From Plectonema cf. radiosum LEGE 06105 (GTDB lineage: Bacteria; Cyanobacteriota; Cyanobacteriia; Cyanobacteriales; Nostocaceae): a stretch of DNA of 56,017 nucleotides. The notes beneath the pieces were generated by a model, which saw nothing but the letters and a program-made list of their open reading frames with translations, ran no database searches and was not told where the DNA came from. Below, piece after piece: positions 18,371 to 27,769 of the stretch. The stretch lies in NCBI RefSeq assembly GCF_015207665.1, contig NZ_JADEWL010000029.1, forward strand, positions 1-56,017. Reading direction: 5' to 3'. Within the stretch, counting starts at the first letter, position 1, and each line of letters opens with the position of its first letter. A program made the position numbers and the translations under genes.

Positions 18371-20113
18371 CTAAGCCATTAAATTATCGATAAAAGAACG
18401 CATCTGGGTAACCGCTTGGTGTTGGGAATCACCACTTTCCTCTAATTGTGTCAAAGCTTCACTAATAGCTTGTAATTTGTGTCGCAAACCATCCAAGGAA
18501 TCCTGTATTGGTTGAAGAGTTTCTTGATAAAGATTAACTCTAGCCCAAATTTGAGCATTTGCAGTTTGCAGGGCGGACAAGTTTTCCTCCATTGTTTGCA
18601 ATTCTTGACGTTTAATATCTTGTTCTTCAGTTTGAGTGTCAATTATTTCCCGTGCCGCTTGAATGCTATGACGCATTTGCTCGATTTCAGCTTGTAATTG
18701 TTCCAGTTGTTGGGAATACTTTTGTCGCTCTCGTTCAATTTGATTTACTATTGGACTTAAATCTAATTGTTGACTTTTTTGGTTTGCTTGATTTCCTTCT
18801 CTGTGAGAGAGTAATGTTTGGTGCTGTGTGAGTAATTCCTGACGCTCTACCAAACTACGACGCTGACCGACTAAAGTTTCGTTGAGCATCTGATAACTGT
18901 CTTTTTCATCAGAAAGTTCTTCTTCTAGTGCAGAACGTTCAGCTTGAGAAACTGAGTTGATCTTTTCTTGCAATTCATCTATTGTTTGTTGCTTGTAGTT
19001 GAGTTCTTGTTCCTGTTCTTCAACAAAGCTGGAGTCAATATTTAATTTATGCTGCAAATCTTCAACTGTTTGTTTGAGTTCTGCTGTAGATAAAGATTCT
19101 ACAATTTCTACATCAAAATTAAGAGTTAAATTAGACTGGGTAGAATTACTATAATTTTCATTCAACGAGTTAAGCTGCTCGTGTAATTTTTCACGTTCGT
19201 GCAATTGCTCTTGTAGCATCTGCAAATGTTCTTGTTTGCTTTCAAGAGTCGCGGTATTTGACTTCAATTCTAATGTCTTTTCGTATAAAGAATCTTGAGT
19301 TTGCTGCAAAAAACAATTAGTTGCTTGAAGTTGCTGTGATAAACGCTCAACTTCTGCCAGATGTTCGTTAGCTTCGGCTTTTTGGTTTTCGAGTTGTTGA
19401 AAATGAGGATTCAGGATAGATTGCTGAGTTTCTATCATCTCGAATGCATGATTGAGATGTTCGCGAACCTTTGAGGGTTGAGTAATATTACTAGAGAGTT
19501 TTTCTAATAAATCACTGATTAACCGAGCTTTTTCCTCATCTAAAACCGCTCCTTGGTTAACTTCAGCACTAACTTCTTCCAAGCGACGCTGTTCACCGCG
19601 CAAATGCTCCCAAGCACCCGCAAGTTCTTGACGATTGCGCTCGATTTCTTCTTGTAATCGTTGAATTTCCTGACGAGAAGTTTCAACTTCTTGAAGTTTT
19701 GCATCTACCTGCTGCGCTTCTTGTTCGATTTGTTGCACTTGTTCTTCTCGTGCTTCCAAATCCATTTCACGGCGGCTTAATTCCTGTCCTTGAAATGTTA
19801 GCGATTCTTTCCACTGGTCTATTTCCTCTTCTTTGACTTTGAATTTTTCCAATTGACGGGAAAAATTCTGCAAAATGGTTACTAGTGGACGACCAGCTTC
19901 TTGCAATCGCTGTACCTGACGAGTTGCATTCAGTTCAGCTAGCACAAGTGCGCCATCATTTAGTTTGCTGGCTTCTTCAGCCGCAATTACTTCCTCGTTT
20001 ACCGTACTCCAATTCTGGTCTTTTCGTTGACAAGCCAGCAGTTTTAGTTCGGTTTTGGCACCACCACCGAGTAACCCACCCTTTTGTTTTTGTACTTCCG
20101 CTAAATACAGCAC
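18371..20113 (-). CDS. hmpF: Pilus motility taxis protein HmpF
   Basis: This 580-residue cyanobacterial coiled-coil protein is required for type IV pilus-driven motility in Nostoc. The diagnostic N-terminus MLYLAEVQKQKGGLLGGG is followed by a small globular part (to about residue 75) and then almost continuous heptad-patterned helix rich in Gln and Glu (about 80-560). No membrane segment or signal peptide is visible, so it is cytoplasmic. It is transcribed divergently from hmpA with a 744-bp shared upstream region, which supports the assignment. Confidence 0.9.
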   Translation of the reverse strand: MLYLAEVQKQKGGLLGGGAKTELKLLACQRKDQNWSTVNEEVIAAEEASKLNDGALVLAELNATRQVQRLQEAGRPLVTILQNFSRQLEKFKVKEEEIDQWKESLTFQGQELSRREMDLEAREEQVQQIEQEAQQVDAKLQEVETSRQEIQRLQEEIERNRQELAGAWEHLRGEQRRLEEVSAEVNQGAVLDEEKARLISDLLEKLSSNITQPSKVREHLNHAFEMIETQQSILNPHFQQLENQKAEANEHLAEVERLSQQLQATNCFLQQTQDSLYEKTLELKSNTATLESKQEHLQMLQEQLHEREKLHEQLNSLNENYSNSTQSNLTLNFDVEIVESLSTAELKQTVEDLQHKLNIDSSFVEEQEQELNYKQQTIDELQEKINSVSQAERSALEEELSDEKDSYQMLNETLVGQRRSLVERQELLTQHQTLLSHREGNQANQKSQQLDLSPIVNQIERERQKYSQQLEQLQAEIEQMRHSIQAAREIIDTQTEEQDIKRQELQTMEENLSALQTANAQIWARVNLYQETLQPIQDSLDGLRHKLQAISEALTQLEESGDSQHQAVTQMRSFIDNLMA

Positions 20114-20857
20114 ACCGCAAATCCTTATTGATGTACTTGAATGATGTTTCTTAAAACGATAGATAACGACATTACTGGTTTATTTCACTTCAAATCGGCG
20201 AAATAATACAACTGTAAATGTCAATCAATTTTGGATTTTGGATTGACGATTTTAGATTGTCCCCGTAAATCAATTCAGGGGCTTGAGAATTTTGGATTAA
20301 CTTTCATTCCGTCCGTAAGACATAAATCGATTTGTGACCTAGTGGAAACTAGGCGCTTGAAATCTTTGATAGTTGATAGTTTAATCCAAAATCCCTCTTC
20401 AAAAGTTTGCTCAGATCCAATTTGACATCAGAAACTTTCCGCAAAATCTCAAATCTCAAATCTCAAATTTTTTCGGTCATATGCGTTGTTAATCATTGCA
20501 TATTGATTTTTATATAATCGACTTCCATCGTATCTGTACATTTTCTACTTATGAAGTGGTCAATGGCTACCGTATTATTACCAACTATCAACAGGATTAT
20601 TAAGGAATATTTCGTTTCACTTGAATAAAAACACGAACAAATCAGAAACTTGTCTAGGTTGATGCTAATCTTTTTTGCAAATCCTCAATTTTGATTGTTG
20701 CTGAGTTATAAATAAAAATCATCTAGTTGGTAAAATTTTTGTCTGAGTGTTTTGAGCTTTTTTGCTAATTATTCAAATATTTCTGTTAACTCTGGAAAAA
20801 ATTGGACACAATGAACAAAGAATGTAAACTGGATAACAAGGAGTGCCTAGTTGCTAA
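20114..20857. promoter_or_regulatory. Shared upstream region of hmpF and hmpA
   Basis: This 744-bp non-coding gap between divergent motility genes should hold both promoters. It contains tandem aaatctc repeats (20444-20470) and AT-rich DNA. An AAGGAG at 20838-20843 stands 14 bases before the hmpA ATG. No confident sigma-factor box was identified. Confidence 0.5.
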
Positions 20858-22078
20858 ATGCAGGGAAATTTAAGTGAGATTGATGTACACAGTATCCTGC
20901 AATTGATTGAGTTGGGACAGCGAACTGGGTCACTGTTTATTGAAGCTGATGATTCGTGTAACACTAGTAAGTTTGGTTACGGTTATACTGAAGCATCTTT
21001 GCCCCGGACTTGGTTTGTTTTTTTTCTCAACGGTCAAATAATTTACTCTCAAGAAGGTAATAGTACTGTATTCCGTCTTCGCGATTACTTACGGTACTAC
21101 CGAATTAAACTGCAAGGAGAAGAAACACTTTCAAAAAAGGATTCTGATAAGTCATTGTCTGCACCCGAATACAGCTATTTATGGAGGCTATTAGAGCAAG
21201 ATATTATTAATCCGATTCAGGCTCGTAGCATTGTATATGGGTTGGTACATGAAACTCTTTTTGATTTATTGAGTTTGCGTCAAGGCAATTTTATTTTTGA
21301 GTCGGATCAACCTTTAGCCCCGCAACTGACTAGTTTGGAAATTGCGCCTCTTGTGAGCAAAATTTTCAAGCAGTTACAGGAGTGGAAGCAGCTATATCCC
21401 TATATTCAGTCTCCAGATCAATGTCCTTTTTTGACTGACATTCACCGTCTACGTTCCTCTTTGGCTTCTTCTACTGTCGAAAAATTACAACATTGGACAG
21501 ATGGTAAAACTTCCCTGCGTCAACTCGCTCGCTACCTAAATCGAGATGTTTTGACATTAGCAAAAGCAATATATCCTTACGTACAACAGGGTTTAATACA
21601 TATAGTATCCCAAGATACCGTGCTATCTTTAACCCATGAACCAGAAACCGTGCAGCACTCGCAGAAAAACCAACAAGCCATAGTATGTATTGACGATACA
21701 GCCGCGATTTGCGAAAGTGTGAAGTCTATTTTACAACTACAAGGCTATAATGCAATCGCCTTTACTAATTCTTTGGAGGCGCTCAATTGCGTTTTTCAAC
21801 TACAGCCGCATTTGATTTTATGCGATATTGTCATGCCCGGTTTGGATGGTTACGAACTTTGTGCAATGCTGCGACACTCTAGCGCATTCCGACTCGTTCC
21901 GATTATCATGCTTAGCGGCACAAGTAGCTATATCGATAGAGTTCGAGCAAAGATGGTGGGGGCTACAGACTATTTGACAAAGCCCTTCGAGCAAACCGAA
22001 TTGCTATTGTTAATTAGAAAATATCTTGTTCGAGCCTCCAGTGCGATCGCCAACGTCGGAGAAAGCAGCACTTGTTGA
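20858..22078 (+). CDS. hmpA: PATAN-domain response regulator HmpA (PatA family)
   Basis: This 406-residue protein has an N-terminal DUF4388/PATAN region (MQGNLSEIDVHSILQLIELG, RTGSLFIEA) extending to about residue 250 and a C-terminal CheY-like receiver (about 272-395). The receiver keeps the acidic pair (CIDDTAAIC), phosphoacceptor Asp in LCDIVMPGLDG, Ser/Thr switch (IIMLSGTSS) and Lys in YLTKPFEQ. In hmp-type loci this PatA-family protein is the first gene of a pilus-chemotaxis operon. Here a TnpB element of about 1.4 kb follows within about 120 bp and separates it from hmpB. Confidence 0.85.
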   Translation: MQGNLSEIDVHSILQLIELGQRTGSLFIEADDSCNTSKFGYGYTEASLPRTWFVFFLNGQIIYSQEGNSTVFRLRDYLRYYRIKLQGEETLSKKDSDKSLSAPEYSYLWRLLEQDIINPIQARSIVYGLVHETLFDLLSLRQGNFIFESDQPLAPQLTSLEIAPLVSKIFKQLQEWKQLYPYIQSPDQCPFLTDIHRLRSSLASSTVEKLQHWTDGKTSLRQLARYLNRDVLTLAKAIYPYVQQGLIHIVSQDTVLSLTHEPETVQHSQKNQQAIVCIDDTAAICESVKSILQLQGYNAIAFTNSLEALNCVFQLQPHLILCDIVMPGLDGYELCAMLRHSSAFRLVPIIMLSGTSSYIDRVRAKMVGATDYLTKPFEQTELLLLIRKYLVRASSAIANVGESSTC

Positions 22079-22417
22079 TTCAAGCAAAGTATCACGAACT
22101 GGAAATTAAGCTAATTATCAAAATACTTACTAGAACCGTGAATAAATAATTTTTTTAATCGAGCAAAATTCGGGGTTTGAAGCTGCAAGTTAATTTTTGG
22201 ACAAAGCTACCCACGGCTACCTTTATATTAAGTAAGCAGCTTTTATATGATTACGGTAATATTACTTGTTAATTGGTCTAAATTTGGTCATATTAAGTCC
22301 AGGAAGTAGTGATTGAGTGAAATGCTTAAAAGAAAGAAATGATTCAAAATGTTACTTACCCAACAATAACTGGATAAGCTGCAAGTTTTTCGGGAATAGC
22401 TTTTCGGAGTTACCATC

Positions 22418-23507
22418 ATGCTGTTAGGTTTTAAAACCCAATTGAAACTTAATAATCACTTTACTCGCACATCGTTGATCAAACATTGTGGAGTAGCACG
22501 TCATAGTTGGAACTGGGGACTGACTTTAACCAAGCAAATTATTGACCACAATAAACGATTACCCGATGCCAAAATAAAATTTCCCACTGCTATTGACTTG
22601 TACAAGTGGTTAGTGGCATTCGTGAAGTCTGAAAACCAATGGTATTACCAATGCTCTAAATCCACACCTCAGCAAGCTTTAATGGCTTTAAGGGAATCTT
22701 GGAAACGTTGTTTCAATAAGACTGCTGGTGTTGCCAAATTTAGGAAAAAAGGTAAACGTGACTCTTTCACCCTTGAAGGTACAGTCAAAATTTTAGGCCA
22801 TAACAAGATTCAACTGCCTGTTATTGGTGTCCTCAAAACTTACGAACGACTACCACAGGTGTTAATCAAGTCCTGTACAATATCTCGTCAAGCTGATAGA
22901 TGGTTTATTAGTTTTCGATTTGACGTAGAACAACAGGATAATGGTAATACAAGTGTTGTAGGTGTTGACCTTGGCGTGAAAACCCTTGCGACGTTATCGA
23001 CTGGTGAAATAATCACAGGTGCTAAATCTTACAATAAATATGAAGCAAAGTTGTCCAGGATGCAGTGGTTAAACCGCCATAAAATTATCGGTTCAGCTAA
23101 CTGGAAAAAAGCCCAAATTCAAATTGGTAGACTGCACAGAAAGATTGCCAACATTCCTAAAGAGACGCTTCACAAGTTAACAACATCACTTGCCAAAAAC
23201 CACGGCATAGTAGTGATTGAAAACCTGAATGTATCTTCGATGTTAGCTAATCATAAACTGGCTTCATCGATTGCTGATATGGGATTTTACGAGTTTCGTA
23301 GACAGTTGACCTACCATTTGTGAACTGTATGGCTCAAACCTGGTTGTGGTTGACCGTTGGTTCCCGTCTAGCAAGACCTGTTCTAGTTGTGGAATCAAAA
23401 AAGAAATACTCATTTTGGCTGAACGAGTGTTTGAATGTGACCATTGCGGTTTTACTTTAGACGGCGATTTGAACGCTGCAATCAATTTGAGTAAAGCTGT
23501 CAGTTAG
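22418..23507 (+). pseudogene. tnpB: Frameshifted tnpB
   Basis: The frame starting MLLGFKTQLKLNN is similar along its whole length to the intact TnpB at 13942. It stops at 23323 (QLTYHL then TGA). One extra T in the run 23317-23319 explains this: removing it restores TYHCELYGSNLVVVDRWFPS and a complete zinc finger (CSSCG ... CDHCG), then DGDLNAAINLSKAVS and a stop at 23505-23507. RuvC residues D (GVDLGVK) and E (VIENLNVS) precede the shift; the third Asp (DGDLNAA) lies after it, so the truncated product lacks it and should be inactive. Confidence 0.9.
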
Positions 23508-23625
23508 ACAGTGTTAGCCTATGCACTGGATAACGCCGACGTTCCCAGAGTGAAGCAGGAAGTAAACGCCTTCATTCCTTTCGATATATATTGATGGGTA
23601 GCTTTGGATAAGTTTTATTTAACGG
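23508..23625 (+). ncRNA. Predicted omega RNA scaffold of the decayed element
   Basis: This tail is similar in sequence and length to 15034-15150 despite divergence of the coding parts (shared gcctatgcactgg, tgaagcaggaa, gctttggataagtttta). If still transcribed it would carry a guide from the sequence just before hmpB (from about 23626). Confidence 0.45.
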
Positions 23626-23655
23626 ACATCTACATCGGGAGGTAATGAGACATTT

Positions 23656-24021
23656 ATGAGTACAGTTCTGATTGTGGAAGATAGTATTGCACAAAGGGAG
23701 ATGATTACAGACCTGCTGAGGGCGAGTGGTTTGTCAGTCACTCACGCTTCGGACGGACTAGAGGCACTACAGACAATTCAAAATATTTGTCCCGATTTAG
23801 TAGTGTTAGATATCGTCATGCCCCGGATGAATGGTTATGAAGTTTGTCGCCGGTTAAAGTCCGATCCGAAAACTCAAAATGTGCCGGTTGTCATGTGTTC
23901 CTCTAAAGGCGAAGAATTCGACCGTTACTGGGGAATGAAACAAGGGGCGGATGCTTATATTGCCAAACCTTTTCAACCAACGGAATTGGTCGGAACAGTC
24001 AAACAACTGCTGCGAGGATAA
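23656..24021 (+). CDS. hmpB: CheY/PilH-like response regulator HmpB
   Basis: This 121-residue single-domain receiver includes VLIVEDSIAQRE, phosphoacceptor Asp in VLDIVMPRMNGYEV, switch Ser in VMCSSKGEE and Lys in YIAKPFQP. It is second in the pilus-chemotaxis set and would be phosphorylated by HmpE. GGAGGT at 23638-23643 lies 12 bases before the ATG. Because the TnpB element ends about 30 bp upstream, transcription of hmpB and the genes after it must read through the element, start inside it, or start in this short leader. Confidence 0.88.
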   Translation: MSTVLIVEDSIAQREMITDLLRASGLSVTHASDGLEALQTIQNICPDLVVLDIVMPRMNGYEVCRRLKSDPKTQNVPVVMCSSKGEEFDRYWGMKQGADAYIAKPFQPTELVGTVKQLLRG

Positions 24022-24034
24022 GGAGCAAAGTAAT

Positions 24035-24565
24035 ATGGATCACAAACCGGATTTTTTAGGAGGTGTCGGACAAGATCAACTCCGTCCTGAATTAAATGTC
24101 GAAAGTAAGGACGGGGAATTACATTTACGATTTTTCATTCCCTCGCATCAGGAGTTTGCATTACCAGCAACTGGTATCCGGGAGGTAATTCAATTAAGTC
24201 CTGACAGAATGACTCCGATTCCTAATGTTTCACCTTTACTTTTGGGTACTCTAAATTTAAGAGGTCGTGTGATTTGGGTAGCTGACTTGGGTCAGTTTCT
24301 TGGAGAAACAACTCAATTAAATACCGATAGGGCAGAAATTTCAGTGATTGCGATCGAAGAACAAGACACGATAGTAGGTTTGGCCGTTGAAGAAATCGGA
24401 GGTATGGACTGGCTTGATGTACAGCATCTAAGAGTGCCTACCAACGTGCCGGATACCATGGCTCCTTTTCTAAAAGGAGAATGGTTCATAGATACCGAAA
24501 TCTCTCGGTGTCTGCGGTTGCTCGACCAAATGGCAATTTTACGGAGTGCCCGGTGGGCCCGATGA
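24035..24565 (+). CDS. hmpC: CheW-like adaptor HmpC
   Basis: This 176-residue CheW-domain protein links receptor HmpD to kinase HmpE. The start at 24035 (MDHKPDFLGG) is chosen because AAGGAG (24020-24025) precedes it by 9 bases. A longer in-frame ORF from 23951 would overlap hmpB and is not credible. The CheW core is visible: FALPATGIREVI, NVSPLLLGTLNLRGRVIWV, DLGQFLGE and VGLAVEEIGGM. The gap to hmpB is 13 bp and to hmpD 17 bp, so they form one operon. Confidence 0.88.
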   Translation: MDHKPDFLGGVGQDQLRPELNVESKDGELHLRFFIPSHQEFALPATGIREVIQLSPDRMTPIPNVSPLLLGTLNLRGRVIWVADLGQFLGETTQLNTDRAEISVIAIEEQDTIVGLAVEEIGGMDWLDVQHLRVPTNVPDTMAPFLKGEWFIDTEISRCLRLLDQMAILRSARWAR

Positions 24566-24582
24566 CCGAAAGGAGGCAAGAA

Positions 24583-27402
24583 ATGGCACCAAGTATAGAT
24601 TATACACAAATATATCAGCAGGCTTATAAAGCCTATGTACAGAAAGATTATCAACAGGCAGCTCAACTGATTGACCAGGTAGTACAGCATTTGACTGATG
24701 ACCCCAATACTCATTTACTCAGGGGTCATATATATTATGTTTTACAAAAGTACGATGTTGCACAAGGTGAATATGAGGCGGTATTAAATTTAACAGATAA
24801 TCCAGAAATTGTTGATTTTGCTCGTAATGGTCTGGAAAATATCAATAATTATCAAAATCAAATCCAACCAGATGTCCAAAATCACGAAGTTGATGATGTC
24901 CGTCAAGATATAAATTTATCGGATTTTTTCCCCAAGGAAGAGAAGCCTGTTGATAATTTTTTGGATGACGATACTAATAGCAATTCGGATAGCAATAACT
25001 TTGCTTTTTCTACTTTTAATGAAAATGAAGAAGTTACAGAGTTACTCAACGAACCTGCTTTAACTAGTCCATTTGATTTAGATGATCGTAGTCAGGTATT
25101 TGATGCAATACCGAATTTACAAGAAAATAATTTGAGTGATAATCCTTTTGCTCAAAATGAATTTGTAGAAGCAGATGTTAATCAAAACGATGGAGGAATT
25201 TCAAAAGCCGAACTGGAATTACCTTCTTTTTGGCAACAAGATATAAAGGAAGAGACTGCAAAAGATTTAGGTGAAGATTCTATTCTTTTACATTTAGAAC
25301 CGGAAACGAATTCCCAGCAAAATCCCTTTGTACAATCTGAATTACCACCCAGTAACAGTTTACAAGAGGAAGATTTATTTTTCGAGGATAATCCGGTTGA
25401 AGATAGTGAAAGTTTTAGCTTACCGAGCAAGTTTTTTGATGATGATTTTTCTCAAGTAGAATCAAAGCAATATCCGGAATCCCCAGAAAACTTACAACAT
25501 CAGGATGACAGTTTTGACTTAGAAGCATTTGAAGAAGTTTTTGGTACTGACGATTTTGTAACTAATAATGAAGAAACCAAGAGTGTTATCAAACCCAAGG
25601 ATAACAGCAGTAGCAATAATCGCAATAACATCGAATATTTAGATGAATTTGATGAATTTGACGATTTAGGCAATATTTCAGCTTTTGATTTATCGACGGG
25701 AAATCCGACATTTTCTGATATACTTCCTCATTCTGGTTCGCTGCAAACTAATGGCAATTTGAGCAGTAATCACTCACAAAGCTCGACTTCTAATGGAATT
25801 AGTAATGGTAGCTCCGATGATGAATTTGGAGACAGTATAGAAACCGATAATGCTCCTTTAACGCAAAGAGATGCAGAACTCTTTAGTATTTCCGGTTCCC
25901 AAGAAGCGGTTCCAGTTTTTACTCAAAACGATCGCAATAAAATAGAACCGCAAGTAAATGTTGATCAAGGAATTTTTGCGGTTTTAGAAAATGCTCCATT
26001 ACAAACAAAACAATGGTTAACTGCGGGAATGGTGGGGATTACCTCCAGTGTAGTAGTAGCAGTTGTCAGTTTCGGAGCGACAAGTTTTTCTGCTCCTAAC
26101 CAGCGGGAATCTATACGCAATACGGGTTGGGCAATGTCCTTAGCAGCTGGAATCGCCGGTTTTGTCACTGCCGGAACAATGGGACATCTGACTCTTAAAC
26201 AAGTTCGTCGTACCACCAAAGATTTACAAACTCAGTTTGATTGTGTGCGTAAGGGTAATTTGAACGCACAAGCTACGGTGTATTCTGAAGATGAATTTGG
26301 GCAATTAGCTGCTGGCTTTAATGAAATGGCGCGGGTGATTTTTACAACAACCCATGAAGCTACACGGAAAGCTCAAGAGCAGGAAGAAGCAAAAGAAAAT
26401 TTGCAGCGTCAGGTAATTCGTTTGCTTGATGATGTGGAAGGAGCAGCCAGAGGTGATTTGACGGTACAAGCGGAAGTTACAGCCGATGTACTCGGAGCAG
26501 TTGCCGATGCTTTTAACTTGACGATTCAAAATCTCCGGGATATCGTCCAACAGGTAAAAGTTGCAGCCAGAGAAGTTACCAAAGGAGCCACAAATTCGGA
26601 AACTTTTGCCAGAGCCTTATCTAGTGATGCTTTACGACAAGCGGAAGAATTGGCGGTAACGCTCAATTCTGTCCAGGTAATGACTGATTCGATTCAAAGG
26701 GTAGCCGAAGCAGCCAGAGAAGCCGAAGCAGTAGCCCGCGACGCTAGCGAAATTGCTCTTAAAGGTGGGGAAGCTGTGGAAAATACTGTAGCAGGTATTT
26801 TGGAAATTAGAGAAACTGTTGCTGAAACAACTCGAAAAGTCAAACGATTGGCGGAATCTTCCCAGGAAATTTCTAAAATTGTCGCTTTGATTTCTCAGAT
26901 TGCTTCGAGAACTAATTTATTAGCTCTCAATGCCAGTATTGAAGCCGCTCGTGCGGGAGAATCTGGACGGGGGTTTGCCATTGTTGCCGATGAAGTTCGT
27001 CAACTTGCTGATAAGTCTGCTAAATCATTGAAGGAAATCGAACAAATTGTGATGCAAATTCAGAGCGAAACCGGCTCTGTAATGACTGCAATGGAAGAAG
27101 GTACACAACAAGTAATTAAAGGTACTAAATTGGCTGAAGAAGCTAAGCGTTCCTTGGAAAATATCATCCAAGTTGCCAATCGAATTGATATATTAGTACG
27201 TTCTATTACTACAGATACTGTGGAACAAACGGAAACATCTCGTGCTGTAGCTCAAGTAATGCAATCGGTAGAATTAACCGCTCAAGAAACTTCTCAAGAA
27301 GCCCAAAGAGTTTCCGGAGCTTTACAGCATTTAGTGGGTGTATCCCGCGATTTGATTTCCTCTGTGGAACGTTTCCGAGTCGAAACTGCTGAATCAAGAT
27401 AA
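24583..27402 (+). CDS. hmpD: Methyl-accepting chemotaxis-type receptor HmpD (PilJ-like)
   Basis: The start at 24583 (MAPSIDYTQIYQQ) has a perfect AGGAGG six bases upstream; ATGs further upstream lie inside hmpC. The 939-residue receptor has an N-terminal TPR-like segment (about 10-90), then a long acidic, Asn/Asp/Ser-rich low-complexity region (about 100-460). Two membrane helices follow (about 476-500 and 514-537), then two HAMP-like segments (VRKGNLNAQATV and AARGDLTVQAEV) and an MCP signalling domain with the hairpin tip SRTNLLALNASIEAARAGE. The sensory part is cytoplasmic or disordered instead of a classical periplasmic domain. It signals through HmpC to HmpE. Confidence 0.88.
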   Translation: MAPSIDYTQIYQQAYKAYVQKDYQQAAQLIDQVVQHLTDDPNTHLLRGHIYYVLQKYDVAQGEYEAVLNLTDNPEIVDFARNGLENINNYQNQIQPDVQNHEVDDVRQDINLSDFFPKEEKPVDNFLDDDTNSNSDSNNFAFSTFNENEEVTELLNEPALTSPFDLDDRSQVFDAIPNLQENNLSDNPFAQNEFVEADVNQNDGGISKAELELPSFWQQDIKEETAKDLGEDSILLHLEPETNSQQNPFVQSELPPSNSLQEEDLFFEDNPVEDSESFSLPSKFFDDDFSQVESKQYPESPENLQHQDDSFDLEAFEEVFGTDDFVTNNEETKSVIKPKDNSSSNNRNNIEYLDEFDEFDDLGNISAFDLSTGNPTFSDILPHSGSLQTNGNLSSNHSQSSTSNGISNGSSDDEFGDSIETDNAPLTQRDAELFSISGSQEAVPVFTQNDRNKIEPQVNVDQGIFAVLENAPLQTKQWLTAGMVGITSSVVVAVVSFGATSFSAPNQRESIRNTGWAMSLAAGIAGFVTAGTMGHLTLKQVRRTTKDLQTQFDCVRKGNLNAQATVYSEDEFGQLAAGFNEMARVIFTTTHEATRKAQEQEEAKENLQRQVIRLLDDVEGAARGDLTVQAEVTADVLGAVADAFNLTIQNLRDIVQQVKVAAREVTKGATNSETFARALSSDALRQAEELAVTLNSVQVMTDSIQRVAEAAREAEAVARDASEIALKGGEAVENTVAGILEIRETVAETTRKVKRLAESSQEISKIVALISQIASRTNLLALNASIEAARAGESGRGFAIVADEVRQLADKSAKSLKEIEQIVMQIQSETGSVMTAMEEGTQQVIKGTKLAEEAKRSLENIIQVANRIDILVRSITTDTVEQTETSRAVAQVMQSVELTAQETSQEAQRVSGALQHLVGVSRDLISSVERFRVETAESR

Positions 27403-27769
27403 AAAGGTTAAAGGTTAAAGGTTAAAGGTCAAAAACACCTAACTACCAAATCCTAATTCCTAACTCTACCTCTGTTAAAGTGAAGTTTTTTCTAACCTAA
27501 TAATCAGGTTTTCAGCTTTGCACCGATTACAATTTGAAGGCAAAAATAATATTTACGCTCAATTTTTAGGTTTAAAATTTGGGTATATAACGTAAGAATA
27601 AGGCTTCCAACTAATACTAAGTTGGTACACCGTCTTCAGGGGTACTCCCAACTCCCAACTCCCAACTCCCAACTCCCAACTCCCAACTCCCAACTCCCAA
27701 CTCCCAACTCCCAACTCCTAACTCCTAACTCCTAACTCCTAACTCCTAACTTACCAAGACGGTTATATT
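27403..27769. repeat. Heptanucleotide repeat tract before hmpE
   Basis: The gap holds ggttaaa repeats (27405-27433) and a long tandem array of about 15 units of cccaact, shading into cctaact, at 27644-27750. The array ends 19 bp before the hmpE ATG. There is no obvious Shine-Dalgarno between. Copy number of such arrays is likely to vary by slippage. Confidence 0.9.

Larger units (their letters stand above)
22199..23626 (+). mobile_element. Decayed TnpB element inserted between hmpA and hmpB
   Basis: It shares both borders with the intact element at 13235-15151: left TTTGGACAAAGCT and right TTTATTTAACGGA. In this copy the ends also form a 12-bp inverted repeat: caaagctaccca (22202-22213) and tgggtagctttg (23595-23606). 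The 5' 218 bp before tnpB show no recombinase remnant, so the element is non-autonomous. The tnpB has a frameshift. The right border lies about 30 bp before the hmpB start. Confidence 0.78.

Noticed and set aside
18712-18720. gggaatact, resembling the hormogonium sigma-J promoter box
   Set aside because: It lies inside the hmpF coding region on the opposite strand and far from any gene start it could serve; a chance match is likely.
27644-27750. Possible CRISPR array
   Set aside because: The repeats are contiguous 7-bp units without spacers; no cas genes are present.
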